Positions 17,662 through 26,904 of a stretch of DNA of 64,000 nt are shown piece after piece. The stretch's first letter is position 1. Each line of letters begins with the position of its first letter. Source of the stretch: Secundilactobacillus silagei JCM 19001 (GTDB taxonomy: Bacteria; Bacillota; Bacilli; Lactobacillales; Lactobacillaceae); assembly GCF_002217945.1 (NCBI RefSeq), contig NZ_BCMG01000008.1:1-64000 (forward strand), given 5' to 3'. The position numbers and the translations under genes were made by a program. The notes under the pieces were generated by a model. That model had not been told where the DNA came from and searched no databases. It saw nothing but the letters and a program-made list of their open reading frames with translations.

Positions 17662-18102
17662 TTAACGCTTTAAATCTTTATGATGGGTCCAATAAGTCAT
17701 TTTGTATTGAAGGGGATAATAATCTATCAGGGTGCGCTCTTTAAGTGCAGTATATTTAGTGCCTTTAATTTTTATAGTAACCTTTCTAAATTGAGCAGCC
17801 GCATCAGTCCCATTACGGCTAAACCAATAATAGCTATGTGGAGATTTATTTTTACCAATATATAATTCTGGTCCGTTAATCCCTTTAAAAAATTTTTTCC
17901 CACTTAATTTCCAAGTCCCATTTTGAATGGTGTATTTCGTTATGTTTAACGTTTCGTGGGCCTTATTCAAACTATACCAACGCCCTCTTAAAGTCGTTGG
18001 TGTGGTTACATAGTGATGCTTAGCACTGGCATGTGTTGTAGTAGTACTAAATGCGGTAAGGGCTACTCCAATTACAGCTAAGCTCTTAATTAGTTTATTC
18101 AT
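17662..18102 (-). CDS. Small secreted protein, 'RGxWY' family (copy 2)
   Basis: 146 residues with a signal peptide (MNKLIKSLAVIGVALTAFSTTTTHASA). The mature part starts 'TTPTTLRGRWYSLN', continues with 'ETLNITKYTIQNGTWKLSGKKFF' and ends in basic residues. I start at the ATG at 18102 behind AGGAGAG. An ATG seven codons upstream has no ribosome site. It lies 27 bases before copy 1 on the same strand, so the two are probably co-transcribed tandem duplicates that have diverged. Confidence 0.8.
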   Translation of the reverse strand: MNKLIKSLAVIGVALTAFSTTTTHASAKHHYVTTPTTLRGRWYSLNKAHETLNITKYTIQNGTWKLSGKKFFKGINGPELYIGKNKSPHSYYWFSRNGTDAAAQFRKVTIKIKGTKYTALKERTLIDYYPLQYKMTYWTHHKDLKR

Positions 18103-18302
18103 GAAATCTTCTCTCCTATACAAAAATAATATTATGTAACATTAATAAGAATAAAACTAATCATTGTATAATGATAGGCTTGGCTTACACAACTAATAGC
18201 GGTGCATAGCTATGGCCGAAAATCACGTCAAGTAGCTGTTAAATACTTAGTGCCACTAAACTAAAGAATTCTGTAAATATGTGCCCCGCATTTATCCCAC
18301 TA

Positions 18303-18333
18303 AAAAAGACCCGCCATCATTTGACGAGCCTTG
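18303..18333 (-). terminator. Likely terminator of the Dyp-type peroxidase gene
   Basis: Reading leftward, GGCTCG pairs with CGGGTC using two G-U pairs, followed by TTTTTTAG. The stem is short. Confidence 0.55.
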
Positions 18334-18346
18334 ATTCTGATTTAAT

Positions 18347-19291
18347 TTAAAATATTTCGCCATCCGCAATCTTAATCAGCACTGTCCGCGATGGAATAAA
18401 GAATAACTCCCCGGTTTCTGGTGTTGAGAAGTCCAGCAAGCGGTCGGATTTAGTAAACATTCCTTCTAGCATCCGCTTAGTGACTTCCCAGTGACGAGAA
18501 TACCCAATGAAGTAGGTCCCGTTAACGCCTTCAGTTGGATTAGAAAACGGGACGTTCATCCGCACGATCTTATGCTCAACACCGCCCTCGTTGTCCTGAG
18601 CAACGATGTTATGGGCATTGGGGGCTTTTTGATCGTCTTCCAGCTCCACATCGTTAAACTTTTTACGCCCAATTGCTTGTTCCTGCTGTTCAGTTTTTAA
18701 CTTGTTCCAGGCTGTCATATCATGAATATACTTTTGGGCAAAGGCATATGACCCGTTGATGAAAGCTGGGTCTTCGTCACCAATCACCGCATAATCCGGG
18801 GTATCTAAAGCACTGGGATTCTCCGTACCATCCACGAAACCAATAATGGCACGACCCTCAAAATATCGGAAGCCATGGGTTTCATCAAGAACGGTAACGT
18901 CGTCTTGAATCCGGTCCATCACCATCGTCATTAATTCAAAGGGTACCGCTGAATCCTTGGCCCGAACGTGAAAGAACAAATCAGCAGGCGTGGCTGGTGC
19001 CGTGTACTTGGGACCTACCACTGGTTCAAACTCTTCCAATTCTTTAGGCCGCTTAGCATCCGGAAAGAGGTAATCCCAAGCTTTGCGCGAAAAGCCAAAC
19101 GCTACGGCTAGTCCAGCATCTGGATAACGAATATTCAACGAATTTTCAAACGCCGGCAAGTGCTCTGCTAGATCTCGAATCATATCTAAGTCAGCATCAT
19201 GATCTTGCCGCTTTAAATTCATCGTTGAAAAGATAATGTTGCTGCCCGCGTCCTTATAAACTGACTGAACGTCTTTTAAATCAATTGCCAT
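18347..19291 (-). CDS. Dyp-type heme peroxidase
   Basis: A 314-residue dye-decolorising peroxidase. The family GxxDG motif is present as GFVDG (151-155, Asp154 as distal acid). The likely proximal heme ligand is His227 in 'KAPNAHNIV', followed by 'KIVRMNVPFSNPTEG'. No Tat or Sec signal is seen, so this is a cytoplasmic YfeX-like form rather than exported EfeB. It would use peroxide to oxidise an unknown substrate or act on porphyrins. It stands alone behind an inverted-repeat operator (19312-19333). No encapsulin gene is nearby and no encapsulin-targeting tail is evident. Confidence 0.9.
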   Translation of the reverse strand: MAIDLKDVQSVYKDAGSNIIFSTMNLKRQDHDADLDMIRDLAEHLPAFENSLNIRYPDAGLAVAFGFSRKAWDYLFPDAKRPKELEEFEPVVGPKYTAPATPADLFFHVRAKDSAVPFELMTMVMDRIQDDVTVLDETHGFRYFEGRAIIGFVDGTENPSALDTPDYAVIGDEDPAFINGSYAFAQKYIHDMTAWNKLKTEQQEQAIGRKKFNDVELEDDQKAPNAHNIVAQDNEGGVEHKIVRMNVPFSNPTEGVNGTYFIGYSRHWEVTKRMLEGMFTKSDRLLDFSTPETGELFFIPSRTVLIKIADGEIF

Positions 19292-19632
19292 CTCAAGTTC
19301 CTCCTTATATACATTGTAAATGCATATACAATGCTTAAAGAGTGTTCTATTTTAGAACTATTCTTAATTGGCTTAATTTTAACACTTTTAAATACCGATT
19401 AAATCGCTTTCTAAAATTTTGATGGTCTTATCCCAAAGACTATCAAAATAATTACCATCAAGCTATTTTATTCGAAAGTACATAATTGATTGATTCACCA
19501 AACTTATCCCGATTTGGTGAGCAAAAATCAATACCTAACAAATTTAAATTCTACAAAAACACACCAAAAAGAACGTGATACTCAGTCATCTTTTAACCGA
19601 TCATCACGCTCTTTTCAATATTCGTTCACTCT
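19292..19632. other. Intergenic region between the Dyp peroxidase and the Tet(M)-like gene
   Basis: No gene is seen. It holds the operator-like repeat at 19312-19333. An imperfect repeat, TTGATGGT...ACCATCAA, lies near 19418-19464, and a short hairpin, TCACCAAA...TTTGGTGA, near 19496-19520. The likely leftward terminator of the translation-factor gene is at about 19565-19618 (GTGAT paired with ATCAC, flanked by A and T runs). Confidence 0.5.
19312..19333. promoter_or_regulatory. Inverted repeat CATTGTA-N8-TACAATG before the Dyp peroxidase
   Basis: A perfect 7-bp inverted repeat lies 20-42 bases before the ATG. The half-site TTGTA is the same as in the 12-bp palindromes near the marR genes, but the spacing differs. 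It is a candidate operator for a redox- or MarR-type regulator. Confidence 0.5.
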
Positions 19633-21564
19633 CTAACTTTTCGCATAAGGATAATGCGCCATTACTGGTAACTGATCCCACTTCACTGGGTAGCCAGCAC
19701 CATGCGCACAAAAAACAGAGTCCGGCGTATTTTCTAGATCTGCCACCGGATTGTAGTCTTTATCTGTTATCACCTCATCAGCATTATGGCACGGCCGATA
19801 ACCGTCAACCACGCATTCCAGCTCACCTTGACCATGAGTATAGGCATTCACTGTCTGAGCATAACCCTGCATCTCGGCCACCGGCGCGCTACCAGTCAGC
19901 GTAACCACTGTACCGCCAGTATTATCGGGCGTTTCAAATTCACCGGACATCCGCTGAATATCGTTCATTGCCCGGCCAACTTGGTCTTGAGTGACCATCA
20001 GCCGAAATTGGTACCAGGGTTCCAACAACTGTGCCGAACCTTGCTGTTTAGTCATCATCAATCCCTGTCTGACCGCTCGCCAGGTGGCTTCTCTAAAGTC
20101 GCCACCAACCGTATGCACAATACTGCCACGACCACCGATCAACGTGATCCGCATATCGATGATTGGCGCCCCAGTTAAAACACCTAGATGTTGCTTAGCC
20201 GCTAAATTAGTCATGATCAGATGCTGCCAATTTTTGCTTAATACTTCAAGGGAACAATTGGCTGCAAAACTCACACCGCTGCCACGTTCCGTTGGTTCCA
20301 TAAGTAAATGCACCTCAGCGTAGTGTCGTAAGGGTTCAAAGTGGCCAACACCCTCTATTGGTGCAGTAATCGTTTCCTTATATAAGATACTGCCTTCATC
20401 AAAGGCCACATTAAGCTGAAACTGCTGCTGCAATAACTGCTGAATCACTTCTAACTGCATGGTTCCCATCAGCTGCACCCGAATCTCCTGCAGCTGATTC
20501 GACCAAGTAACGTGCAACTGCGGATCCTCATCTTCTAGTTGCTGCAGCGCCGTTAAACAGGCGTGCAAATCGTTCCCATTCGGATCAACTTTATAGGTCA
20601 GCACTGGCTGCAATAACGGTGTCTGGCTGTCAGCTAAGCCGCCTAATCCCTGACCTGGACGAGTACCGGTCAGCCCAGTAATCGCGCAGACCTCACCGAC
20701 TGTAATCGACTGACTCACCGTATATTTAACACCATTATATTGCCGTAGCTGATTGATCTTTTGGTCGGGTAAAATTTCATCACGGGGGTGCAGCTCACCG
20801 CCAGTAACGCGAACCCAAGTGAGCCGCTCACCCTTTTCGTCGTGAGAAACCTTAAAAATCCGGGCACCGAACTCTCTTTTAGGCGTCGGTTCAATGGTCC
20901 ACCGTTCCAAACCAGCCATCAGCGCTTCCACACCCGTCAACTTAAGAGCTGCCCCAAAGTACGTTGGAAAGACCTTTCGTTGACTAATTAGCCGACGAAT
21001 CACGTCATCGCTAAGGGTCTCTGAAGCCATATAACTATCCAATGCAACATCATCCTGCAGAGCAATATCTTCATAACTATCAGCAATCTGTTCGCCGTCA
21101 AATGCTAAACAACCCGGCGCTAATTCTGCCTGCAACTGGGTCAGCATCTCATCACGATCAACGCCTGGCGCATCCATTTTATTCACAAAGATGAAGGTTG
21201 GAATCTGATATTGGGCTAGTAAGCGCCACAGCGTTCGCGTATAGCCTTGAACGCCATCGGTGGCAGAAACGACTAAAATCGCGTAGTCTAAAACACTCAA
21301 CACTTGTTCTGTCTGGGCACCAAAGTCCGCATGACCTGGCGTATCCAGCAACGTTAAGTTGAGTTTTTGATACTGCAAACTGGCTTCGTGAGAAAAAATC
21401 GTGATGCCGCGTTTCTTCTCTAGATCATCCGGATCAAGAAACGCATCACCATTATCAACTCGGCCGAGCTGTGAGAGAGTTCCTGCCCGATACAGCAGCG
21501 CCTCGGATAACGTTGTTTTGCCCGCATCCACGTGAGCAATGATTCCCGTTACGATGTGTTTCAT
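19633..21564 (-). CDS. Tet(M)-like ribosomal-protection type translation GTPase
   Basis: A 643-residue EF-G-like GTPase: G1 AHVDAGKTT (residues 9-17), switch region 'KKRGITIFSHE', G3 DTPGH and G4 NKMD, then EF-G domains II to V. The overall order matches Tet(M)/Tet(O) ribosomal protection proteins, but it belongs with their chromosomal paralogues, with a C-terminal segment 'DSVFCAHGAGYPVKW'. I start at the ATG at 21564 behind AGGAGGA; an in-frame ATG ten codons upstream lacks a site. Tetracycline resistance should not be assumed. It is monocistronic. Confidence 0.85.
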   Translation of the reverse strand: MKHIVTGIIAHVDAGKTTLSEALLYRAGTLSQLGRVDNGDAFLDPDDLEKKRGITIFSHEASLQYQKLNLTLLDTPGHADFGAQTEQVLSVLDYAILVVSATDGVQGYTRTLWRLLAQYQIPTFIFVNKMDAPGVDRDEMLTQLQAELAPGCLAFDGEQIADSYEDIALQDDVALDSYMASETLSDDVIRRLISQRKVFPTYFGAALKLTGVEALMAGLERWTIEPTPKREFGARIFKVSHDEKGERLTWVRVTGGELHPRDEILPDQKINQLRQYNGVKYTVSQSITVGEVCAITGLTGTRPGQGLGGLADSQTPLLQPVLTYKVDPNGNDLHACLTALQQLEDEDPQLHVTWSNQLQEIRVQLMGTMQLEVIQQLLQQQFQLNVAFDEGSILYKETITAPIEGVGHFEPLRHYAEVHLLMEPTERGSGVSFAANCSLEVLSKNWQHLIMTNLAAKQHLGVLTGAPIIDMRITLIGGRGSIVHTVGGDFREATWRAVRQGLMMTKQQGSAQLLEPWYQFRLMVTQDQVGRAMNDIQRMSGEFETPDNTGGTVVTLTGSAPVAEMQGYAQTVNAYTHGQGELECVVDGYRPCHNADEVITDKDYNPVADLENTPDSVFCAHGAGYPVKWDQLPVMAHYPYAKS

Positions 21565-21718
21565 ATGGCCATTCCTCCTGTAATTATTCAACACTATCCA
21601 TTATTCCATTTTATTTTAATTTAGCAATTGAACTGACAGCTCAATTTAATGATGTCGTTTAATTAAAACCTAACTACCAGCAATTTTATACCTCTACACA
21701 ACTCAGATACAAACGAAA

Positions 21719-21766
21719 CTAGGCAATCAATTACCGCTCGAATTCGAGCAACAATTAGCTGCCTAG
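21719..21766. terminator. Nested inverted repeat after the flavodoxin-like gene
   Basis: CTAGGCA pairs with TGCCTAG and encloses the palindrome GCTCGAATTCGAGC. Reading leftward it is followed by TTTCGTTTG, which makes it a plausible but imperfect terminator for the gene at 21815. Confidence 0.45.
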
Positions 21767-21814
21767 AAGAACCAAACTATTCAGTTTTAACCTTTTGAAT
21801 ACATATACCTATTT

Positions 21815-22390
21815 TTAAACGGCTGCTATCACCTTTGCTAAAAAGGCTGCACTATCCTTTTTAGCATGATGAACGGTTCCGTAGTGATACCAACTAACTG
21901 AATCCACGGCGATTCCGATATCAGGTAAGATATGATTAATGAACGTATGATTAATGCTTAAACTATCTGTTAATTCAAAGTATTTCATTTCTTGACCACC
22001 AGTAGTAATCAACGTTGTTTTACGGATATTTGTTAAGAGTCCGGTCAGCATACCATCCGCATTCTCAGCGTATGCTGTATACAACGTCATGACTTTATCA
22101 ATAAATCCCTTTAACATTGCCGGCAAATCGTACCACCAGATTGGGAAGACAAAAATCAGCTCATCGGTCTGTTTCAGCATTTCTTGATACTTCAGCACCA
22201 ATTGATCATCAGTTTGACCCGCACTATATAATCGTAACTGTTCGGTTGTCATAACAGGATCAAAGTGATCGGCGTACAAATCAATCACTTGGTATTGATC
22301 ACCATTTGCTTTAAACTTATTGATAAGCCCCTCAAATATCGCATGATTCAAGCTACCGGTATACGGATGGGAATAGATAATTGTTTTCAT
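21815..22390 (-). CDS. NAD(P)H-dependent quinone oxidoreductase (flavodoxin-like fold)
   Basis: A 191-residue flavodoxin-fold reductase of the NQO1/KefF/MdaB group: 'IIYSHPYTGSLNHAIFEGL' opens the FMN or FAD site, followed by 'FVFPIWWYDLPAMLKGFIDKV' and 'ITTGGQE'. It would reduce quinones or similar electrophiles with two electrons. The ATG at 22390 follows GGAGG; an ATG four codons upstream lies before that site and is rejected. The divergent HxlR gene at 22496 is the likely regulator. Confidence 0.87.
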   Translation of the reverse strand: MKTIIYSHPYTGSLNHAIFEGLINKFKANGDQYQVIDLYADHFDPVMTTEQLRLYSAGQTDDQLVLKYQEMLKQTDELIFVFPIWWYDLPAMLKGFIDKVMTLYTAYAENADGMLTGLLTNIRKTTLITTGGQEMKYFELTDSLSINHTFINHILPDIGIAVDSVSWYHYGTVHHAKKDSAAFLAKVIAAV

Positions 22391-22495
22391 AATGGCCTCC
22401 AATTAATTAAGTATTCCAAGTATATGGCGGCAATAAAAGACTCACAAGAACGCAAAACTTAGACAGTAACATCCCTAAAGGAGAGTAAAATAGTC

Positions 22496-22888
22496 ATGAC
22501 GGCATTCGCGAAGGAAGAAATTATTCAACCAGATTTAAGCAAAACTGGTTTTGGCTACACGCTGCAAAAAATTGGCGGTAAATATAAAATTAGTATCCTC
22601 TATTTACTCGCCTTAACCAAAACTCCATTACGTTATAATCAAATTCGACGAGAGTTAAACAACGTCACTTACAAATCACTCACTAATGCGCTTCAAGATA
22701 TGACTAGTGATGGGTTAATCACCCGTAAACAATTCCCCGAAATTCCACCAAGAGTTGAGTATCAGTTAACCGATTTAGGTCGTTCTCTTGTCCCAGTTTT
22801 GGATGCAATGTGCCTCTGGGGTGAACAGCAGCTTGATAACGGTTCGAAAAAATGTGAATCGTTAAATATCCATGAACAGCATGTCTGA
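22496..22888 (+). CDS. HxlR family transcriptional regulator
   Basis: A 130-residue winged-helix regulator of the HxlR/MarR-like type: 'GFGYTLQKIGGKYKISILYLLALTKTPLRYNQIRREL' followed by 'LTNALQDMTSDGLITRKQFPEIPPRVEYQLTDLGRSL'. The usual N-terminal CP(V)E cysteine of redox- or aldehyde-sensing HxlR proteins is absent. It is divergent from the quinone reductase gene with a 105-base gap and probably controls it. The ATG follows AAAGGAGAG. Confidence 0.87.
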   Translation: MTAFAKEEIIQPDLSKTGFGYTLQKIGGKYKISILYLLALTKTPLRYNQIRRELNNVTYKSLTNALQDMTSDGLITRKQFPEIPPRVEYQLTDLGRSLVPVLDAMCLWGEQQLDNGSKKCESLNIHEQHV

Positions 22889-22916
22889 AAATCATATTTA
22901 ATCTACTAAACACCAA

Positions 22917-22953
22917 AAGCGGCCTCTATCAAAGGATAGAGACCGCTTTCAAT
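22917..22953. terminator. Bidirectional terminator
   Basis: AAAGCGGCCTCTATC pairs with GATAGAGACCGCTTT (one mismatch), flanked by A and T runs. It serves the HxlR gene and the convergent GPH symporter gene. Confidence 0.8.
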
Positions 22954-22986
22954 TAAACCATATTTAGTGAATCATCAATTCAAATT

Positions 22987-24438
22987 TTATGAACGATCTG
23001 GAACGGCGTTTGTATCAGTATTTACTTCTGTACTCGCTTCAGAGTCACCGTTAGCATCCAATTTAGTTTCAAGTTGTTGAACGATCTTAGCATGCTTTTC
23101 TTCAGATAACTTAACTTTACTAAAGAAGAGAATGGCTGAAATAACCAACAAGACCATTGGAATGTAGAACATGAACGTGTTGAAATGCATCACACCAGAA
23201 GCAGAAATGTCACTTGGCTTTGCGTTACCAGTCATCCCTGCAGCAACGGCAACAATACCAACAACACCGTTTGAAATGGCACCTGACAATTTATCAATCA
23301 AAGGCCGAATGGATAGCGTAACGGATTCGTTCCGGTGACCACTCTTTAATTGACCATATTCAACACTGTCAGTAATTGCCATTAATGTGGCCAAGAAGAT
23401 CAATGGGTAAGGGAAGAATAACAGCCCGATGGCAACCAGCGCCATTGGTAAGTTTGTTCCGGCAAACAGGAAGAGAATGTAACCAAGCAGCATGACACCA
23501 ATACCACCACAGAAGATTGCCTTACGGTGAATGAGTGCTTCAAGCTTTGGAAATGAAGCAACTGAAATAACACCGAGGATACAAGTGATCACACCAACCC
23601 AGGTATAAGCGCCCGCATTACCCAAACGGTAACGGAAGTAATACATCAACAGTGAGTTGTTAACAACGTAGCTAAAGGCAAATAGGAAGTAAGCTAATGC
23701 GATCCATAACAACTGGTCATTACGAGCAATGACTTTGAAGACTTCAATCACACCAGTATGTTTCGTGTTATTCCGAATCTTGTTTTGCTGTTCATGGGTG
23801 TTCATACAAGTGATTGCTGCACCACCGACACATAAAACAGCAACAACAATGGCGTAGCCTAACCAACCAGCTTGGGTCTGTTGGCCATTCTTGGCACCAA
23901 ATAATTTAGAGAATAACAGAATGGCTGGCGTAATGATGATAATAACACCTTGCGCACCAAGTGTTGAACCAAAACGTGCAAAGGTACCGAATTTAGTCCG
24001 TTCGTCCTCTTTCATACTCAGGGCTGGTAACATTGACCAAAATGAAATATCGGCAAATGAGTAACTACCATCCAAAACTAAGAACGTAATCCCGAAAAGA
24101 ACCAAATATAACATTGGGTTACTCGTTGTCAAACCGAAGTAATCGGAGAAAATTAACATTAACCCGATACCGGCCAAACATGAACCGCCGATCAACCAAG
24201 GCTTGAACTTGCCCCAGCGGGTGTTGGTGTTATCAACAACCCCACCGATAATTGGATCAAAGGCAATTTCACCAACCCGAATCACAACGATCAAAGTTGT
24301 TACGAATCCAACCATTTTGGCATCGCCAGCATTGGTGAACAGTTGACTAGTAACAAACATCATGAAATATATACTTAGTGTATTGTAAAACGCATCATGG
24401 CCAAAAGCACCAAGGGCGTAGGAAATATACTTTTTCAA
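22987..24438 (-). CDS. GPH family sugar:cation symporter
   Basis: A 483-residue, 12-helix glycoside-pentoside-hexuronide symporter: 'KKYISYALGAFGHDAFYNTLSIYFMMFV' opens helix 1, with 'FDPIIGGVVDNTNTRWGKFKPWL' between helices 2 and 3. There is a short acidic C-terminal tail and no fused IIA domain. The start is TTG at 24438 behind AGGAGGG; an upstream in-frame ATG lies before that site. It likely imports a pentitol or pentoside. A perfect cre site lies between its -35 and -10, so CcpA should repress it. Confidence 0.85.
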   Translation of the reverse strand: MKKYISYALGAFGHDAFYNTLSIYFMMFVTSQLFTNAGDAKMVGFVTTLIVVIRVGEIAFDPIIGGVVDNTNTRWGKFKPWLIGGSCLAGIGLMLIFSDYFGLTTSNPMLYLVLFGITFLVLDGSYSFADISFWSMLPALSMKEDERTKFGTFARFGSTLGAQGVIIIITPAILLFSKLFGAKNGQQTQAGWLGYAIVVAVLCVGGAAITCMNTHEQQNKIRNNTKHTGVIEVFKVIARNDQLLWIALAYFLFAFSYVVNNSLLMYYFRYRLGNAGAYTWVGVITCILGVISVASFPKLEALIHRKAIFCGGIGVMLLGYILFLFAGTNLPMALVAIGLLFFPYPLIFLATLMAITDSVEYGQLKSGHRNESVTLSIRPLIDKLSGAISNGVVGIVAVAAGMTGNAKPSDISASGVMHFNTFMFYIPMVLLVISAILFFSKVKLSEEKHAKIVQQLETKLDANGDSEASTEVNTDTNAVPDRS

Positions 24439-24532
24439 TGTGAACCCTCCTAAGTGTACTGATAATAGCAAATTAAATGTCGCAACCTATTAAACAAGTC
24501 ATTTTGTAAAACTAGATTACTTATTGCTTTAC

Positions 24533-24562
24533 ATTATAGTTGTAACCGGTTTCAAATCGCAA
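24533..24562 (-). promoter_or_regulatory. Symporter promoter with internal cre site
   Basis: Reading leftward, TTGCGA and TATAAT are 18 bases apart. The sequence TGTAACCGGTTTCA (24541-24554) matches the cre consensus TGWAANCGNTNWCA at every position and fills the spacer. A second, weaker cre-like sequence is at 24608-24621. Confidence 0.75.
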
Positions 24563-24705
24563 GTTAAATTTATTTTTCACTTAGTCAAATGCTTTTATTT
24601 TTAGTCATGAAAACGCTTTATACCGGGGCCTATACCGATAATAATTTTTTTACTAAATTTTTAAAATTACGTCTTATTGTGATTGTTTGAGCTTTTGATT
24701 TCATT

Positions 24706-24746
24706 AAAAAAAGCGCAACTTCTCTCATTAGAAGCTACACCTAATG
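24706..24746 (-). terminator. Terminator of the ROK repressor gene
   Basis: Reading leftward, AGCTTCT pairs with AGAAGTT (one G-U pair), then GCGCTTTTTTT. Confidence 0.65.
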
Positions 24747-24749
24747 TAC

Positions 24750-25868
24750 CTAGATATTATCTAAAACGCCTTTAATAATTGGTAAAGTAGCGCCAAATGA
24801 AACCGCCCGTGATTGAACCGTTCCCCGTTCAACATAGGGCTGATCTTCTGGAAAGGCGGTGATCTCCTTAATGCGGTCATTGATAAATTCAATGGCACTA
24901 TCATCGAGATACCTGACTAATTCACCAGCAATGACCAGCCGATTATCAACGAACATGTGCAGGTTATTGATGACTTCCGCCAAGTTGGTGAGGTAATTAC
25001 GCCAACGCTGAACCGTTTCTTTATCATCTTTGGCCAGTCGGTCCATGAAACTTTGAATGGTTTCGTTTGCCTTCAATAAAGCACTCAGAGAACTGTAGGT
25101 TTCCAAGCAGCCACGTCTGCCGCAATAGCACTTATGGCCATTTTGCGTATTGAGCGTAATATGCTCCATCGTCCCGCTGCGGCCCTTTTCACCCGTATAG
25201 ATCCGATCATTGATCACGATTGCGGTGCCTAAATGCTCACCAATCGATAAGTAAGTGGCGTCCTCATGGTTGTGCGATAAGGTCTGTTCTGCCAGTGCAA
25301 CACAGTCTGCATCATGGAATAGTCTAACGGGTAAGCCAAACGCCCGTTCAAATTGGCCATTGGTTAAGCCCGTACAGTTCAAAATCTTACCATAGAGCAC
25401 CGTCTTCCCGTCAGACGAAATCAACCCCTGGATGCCAATGCCGACACCCTGGATTTTTTCTAGCGGAATTTCTTGCGCCTGAATAAAATCTCGAATCCAA
25501 TCACCCAACTGCTGAAAATAACCCAGTTCAATTGTGAATGGCAAGTTAATAGTAGCTGATGCGAGATCTTCATACATCACATTAACGAGTGTCGCTGTCA
25601 CATGATTCGCAAATAGTTCCAGGCCAATTGCGTAAGCCCTTTCATTATTTGGCGAATAAACTACGGCACGTCGACCAACAGTTGAAGAAAACTTGCCGTC
25701 AGTCACGATCTGTTCATCTTGCATCAACTGATGTAGCGTTTGCGTCACCGTTGGTAAACTTAGATCCATCTGTTTAGCAATTTCTTGTTTAGAAATTTTT
25801 CCAGACTCATAAATGAGTTTATACATTGCCCGATAATGTCCGGACGGTCTGGTATTATCACGTTTCAT
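24750..25868 (-). CDS. ROK family transcriptional repressor (XylR/NagC type)
   Basis: A 372-residue repressor. Residues about 10-60 form a MarR/ROK helix-turn-helix ('GKISKQEIAKQMDLSLPTVTQTL'). The ROK domain follows with 'GVGIGIQGLISSDG' for sugar binding and the zinc motif CYCGRRGC (Cys247, Cys249, Cys254, with His236 upstream). It lies between the GPH symporter and the divergent dehydrogenase/kinase operon, so it probably represses both and is released by the imported sugar or its product. The ATG follows GGGGGG. Confidence 0.88.
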   Translation of the reverse strand: MKRDNTRPSGHYRAMYKLIYESGKISKQEIAKQMDLSLPTVTQTLHQLMQDEQIVTDGKFSSTVGRRAVVYSPNNERAYAIGLELFANHVTATLVNVMYEDLASATINLPFTIELGYFQQLGDWIRDFIQAQEIPLEKIQGVGIGIQGLISSDGKTVLYGKILNCTGLTNGQFERAFGLPVRLFHDADCVALAEQTLSHNHEDATYLSIGEHLGTAIVINDRIYTGEKGRSGTMEHITLNTQNGHKCYCGRRGCLETYSSLSALLKANETIQSFMDRLAKDDKETVQRWRNYLTNLAEVINNLHMFVDNRLVIAGELVRYLDDSAIEFINDRIKEITAFPEDQPYVERGTVQSRAVSFGATLPIIKGVLDNI

Positions 25869-25931
25869 TCGTTCATCCCCCCGTTATGTCATAGTTAAAA
25901 CCTACCATTACAATGACTAAAATGCAATTCT

Positions 25932-26030
25932 AGAAAACGTTTTCAAAAAAAGTATTGACTTTTATTTTGATAGGGGTTACATTTACTTATGAATTAAATA
26001 AAGCGCTTTTACAAAATGAATTTATTTAAT
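25932..26030 (+). promoter_or_regulatory. Promoter, two cre-type sites and a ROK operator candidate for the pentitol operon
   Basis: The promoter is TTGACT (25955-25960), 17 bases, TACATT (25978-25983). AGAAAACGTTTTCA (25932-25945) matches cre at all but the first base. A second cre core, AAAGCGCTTT, is at 26000-26009 just after the start point. The repeat ATTAAATAAA (25993-26002) is exactly inverted at 26021-26030 and is a candidate operator for the ROK repressor. Confidence 0.75.
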
Positions 26031-26092
26031 AGATTTCGTTTTTAAATCCGCGAAATTTTAATCAAACTATATATTCCTGAGGAGGAACAGAT

Positions 26093-26869
26093 ATGGGTAT
26101 TTTAGATCGTATGGCCCTTACCGGTAAGAAAGCTTACGTTACCGGTGGTGCACAAGGATTAGGAAAAGCAATGGCAACTGCCTTAGCTGAAGCCGGTGCC
26201 GATGTCGCAATCGTTGATATCAACGAAGACGAAGCCAAAGCAACTGCTGCAGAAATCGCTAAGAACACTGGTCGTAAGGCTATCGCCGTTAAGACTGATG
26301 TTACTGACCCTGACCAAGTTAAAAAGATGGTTGAAACAGTTGTTTCTGAATTAGGTGGCCTTGATGCTGCATTTAACAACGCCGGTATGTGCTTAAACAT
26401 TCCAGCCGAAGAAATGTCATATGAAGACTGGTTGAAGGTTGTTAACTTGAACTTGAACTCAGTATTCTTATGCTCACAAGCTGCTGGCCGTTACATGATC
26501 AAGCAAGGCAAGGGTTCAATCGTGAACACCGCTTCAATGTCTGCTCACATCGTTAACCGTCCACAACCACAATGTTCATACAACGCTACTAAGAACGGTG
26601 TTATTCAATTATCGAAGTCACTCGCTATTGAATGGGCTAAAAAAGGCGTTCGTGTTAACACCATCAGCCCAGGTTACATGGGCACTGACTTGACTTTGAG
26701 CTCAGAATCATTGAAGCCATTGATCAAGACTTGGAACGACTGGGCACCACTTGGCCGCTTAGGTCGTCCTGATGAATTACAAGGTATGGCTGTTTACTTA
26801 GCCGGTGATACCAGCAGCTTCTCAACTGGTGACGATTACCTGGTTGACGGTGCCTTCACAGCTTGGTAA
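26093..26869 (+). CDS. SDR family polyol dehydrogenase
   Basis: A 258-residue classical SDR: TGGAQGLG at residues 17-24, Asp42 after the second strand (favouring NAD), NNAG and the active site Tyr163/Lys167 in YNATK. It resembles arabitol, xylitol, sorbose and gluconate-type dehydrogenases. The codon choice looks highly optimised, unlike most neighbours, which suggests high expression. It follows a strong GAGGAGGA site. With the downstream FGGY kinase it should oxidise a pentitol to a pentulose that is then phosphorylated. The exact polyol cannot be read from sequence. Confidence 0.87.
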   Translation: MGILDRMALTGKKAYVTGGAQGLGKAMATALAEAGADVAIVDINEDEAKATAAEIAKNTGRKAIAVKTDVTDPDQVKKMVETVVSELGGLDAAFNNAGMCLNIPAEEMSYEDWLKVVNLNLNSVFLCSQAAGRYMIKQGKGSIVNTASMSAHIVNRPQPQCSYNATKNGVIQLSKSLAIEWAKKGVRVNTISPGYMGTDLTLSSESLKPLIKTWNDWAPLGRLGRPDELQGMAVYLAGDTSSFSTGDDYLVDGAFTAW

Positions 26870-26904
26870 TAAGAACAATGTATTTAACAAGGCGCTTACG
26901 GACC

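Noticed and set aside
19633-21564. A tetracycline resistance gene
   Set aside because: The protein resembles Tet(M) in order of domains, but it belongs with chromosomal translation-factor paralogues, has a different C-terminal tail and no mobile element beside it. Resistance cannot be claimed.
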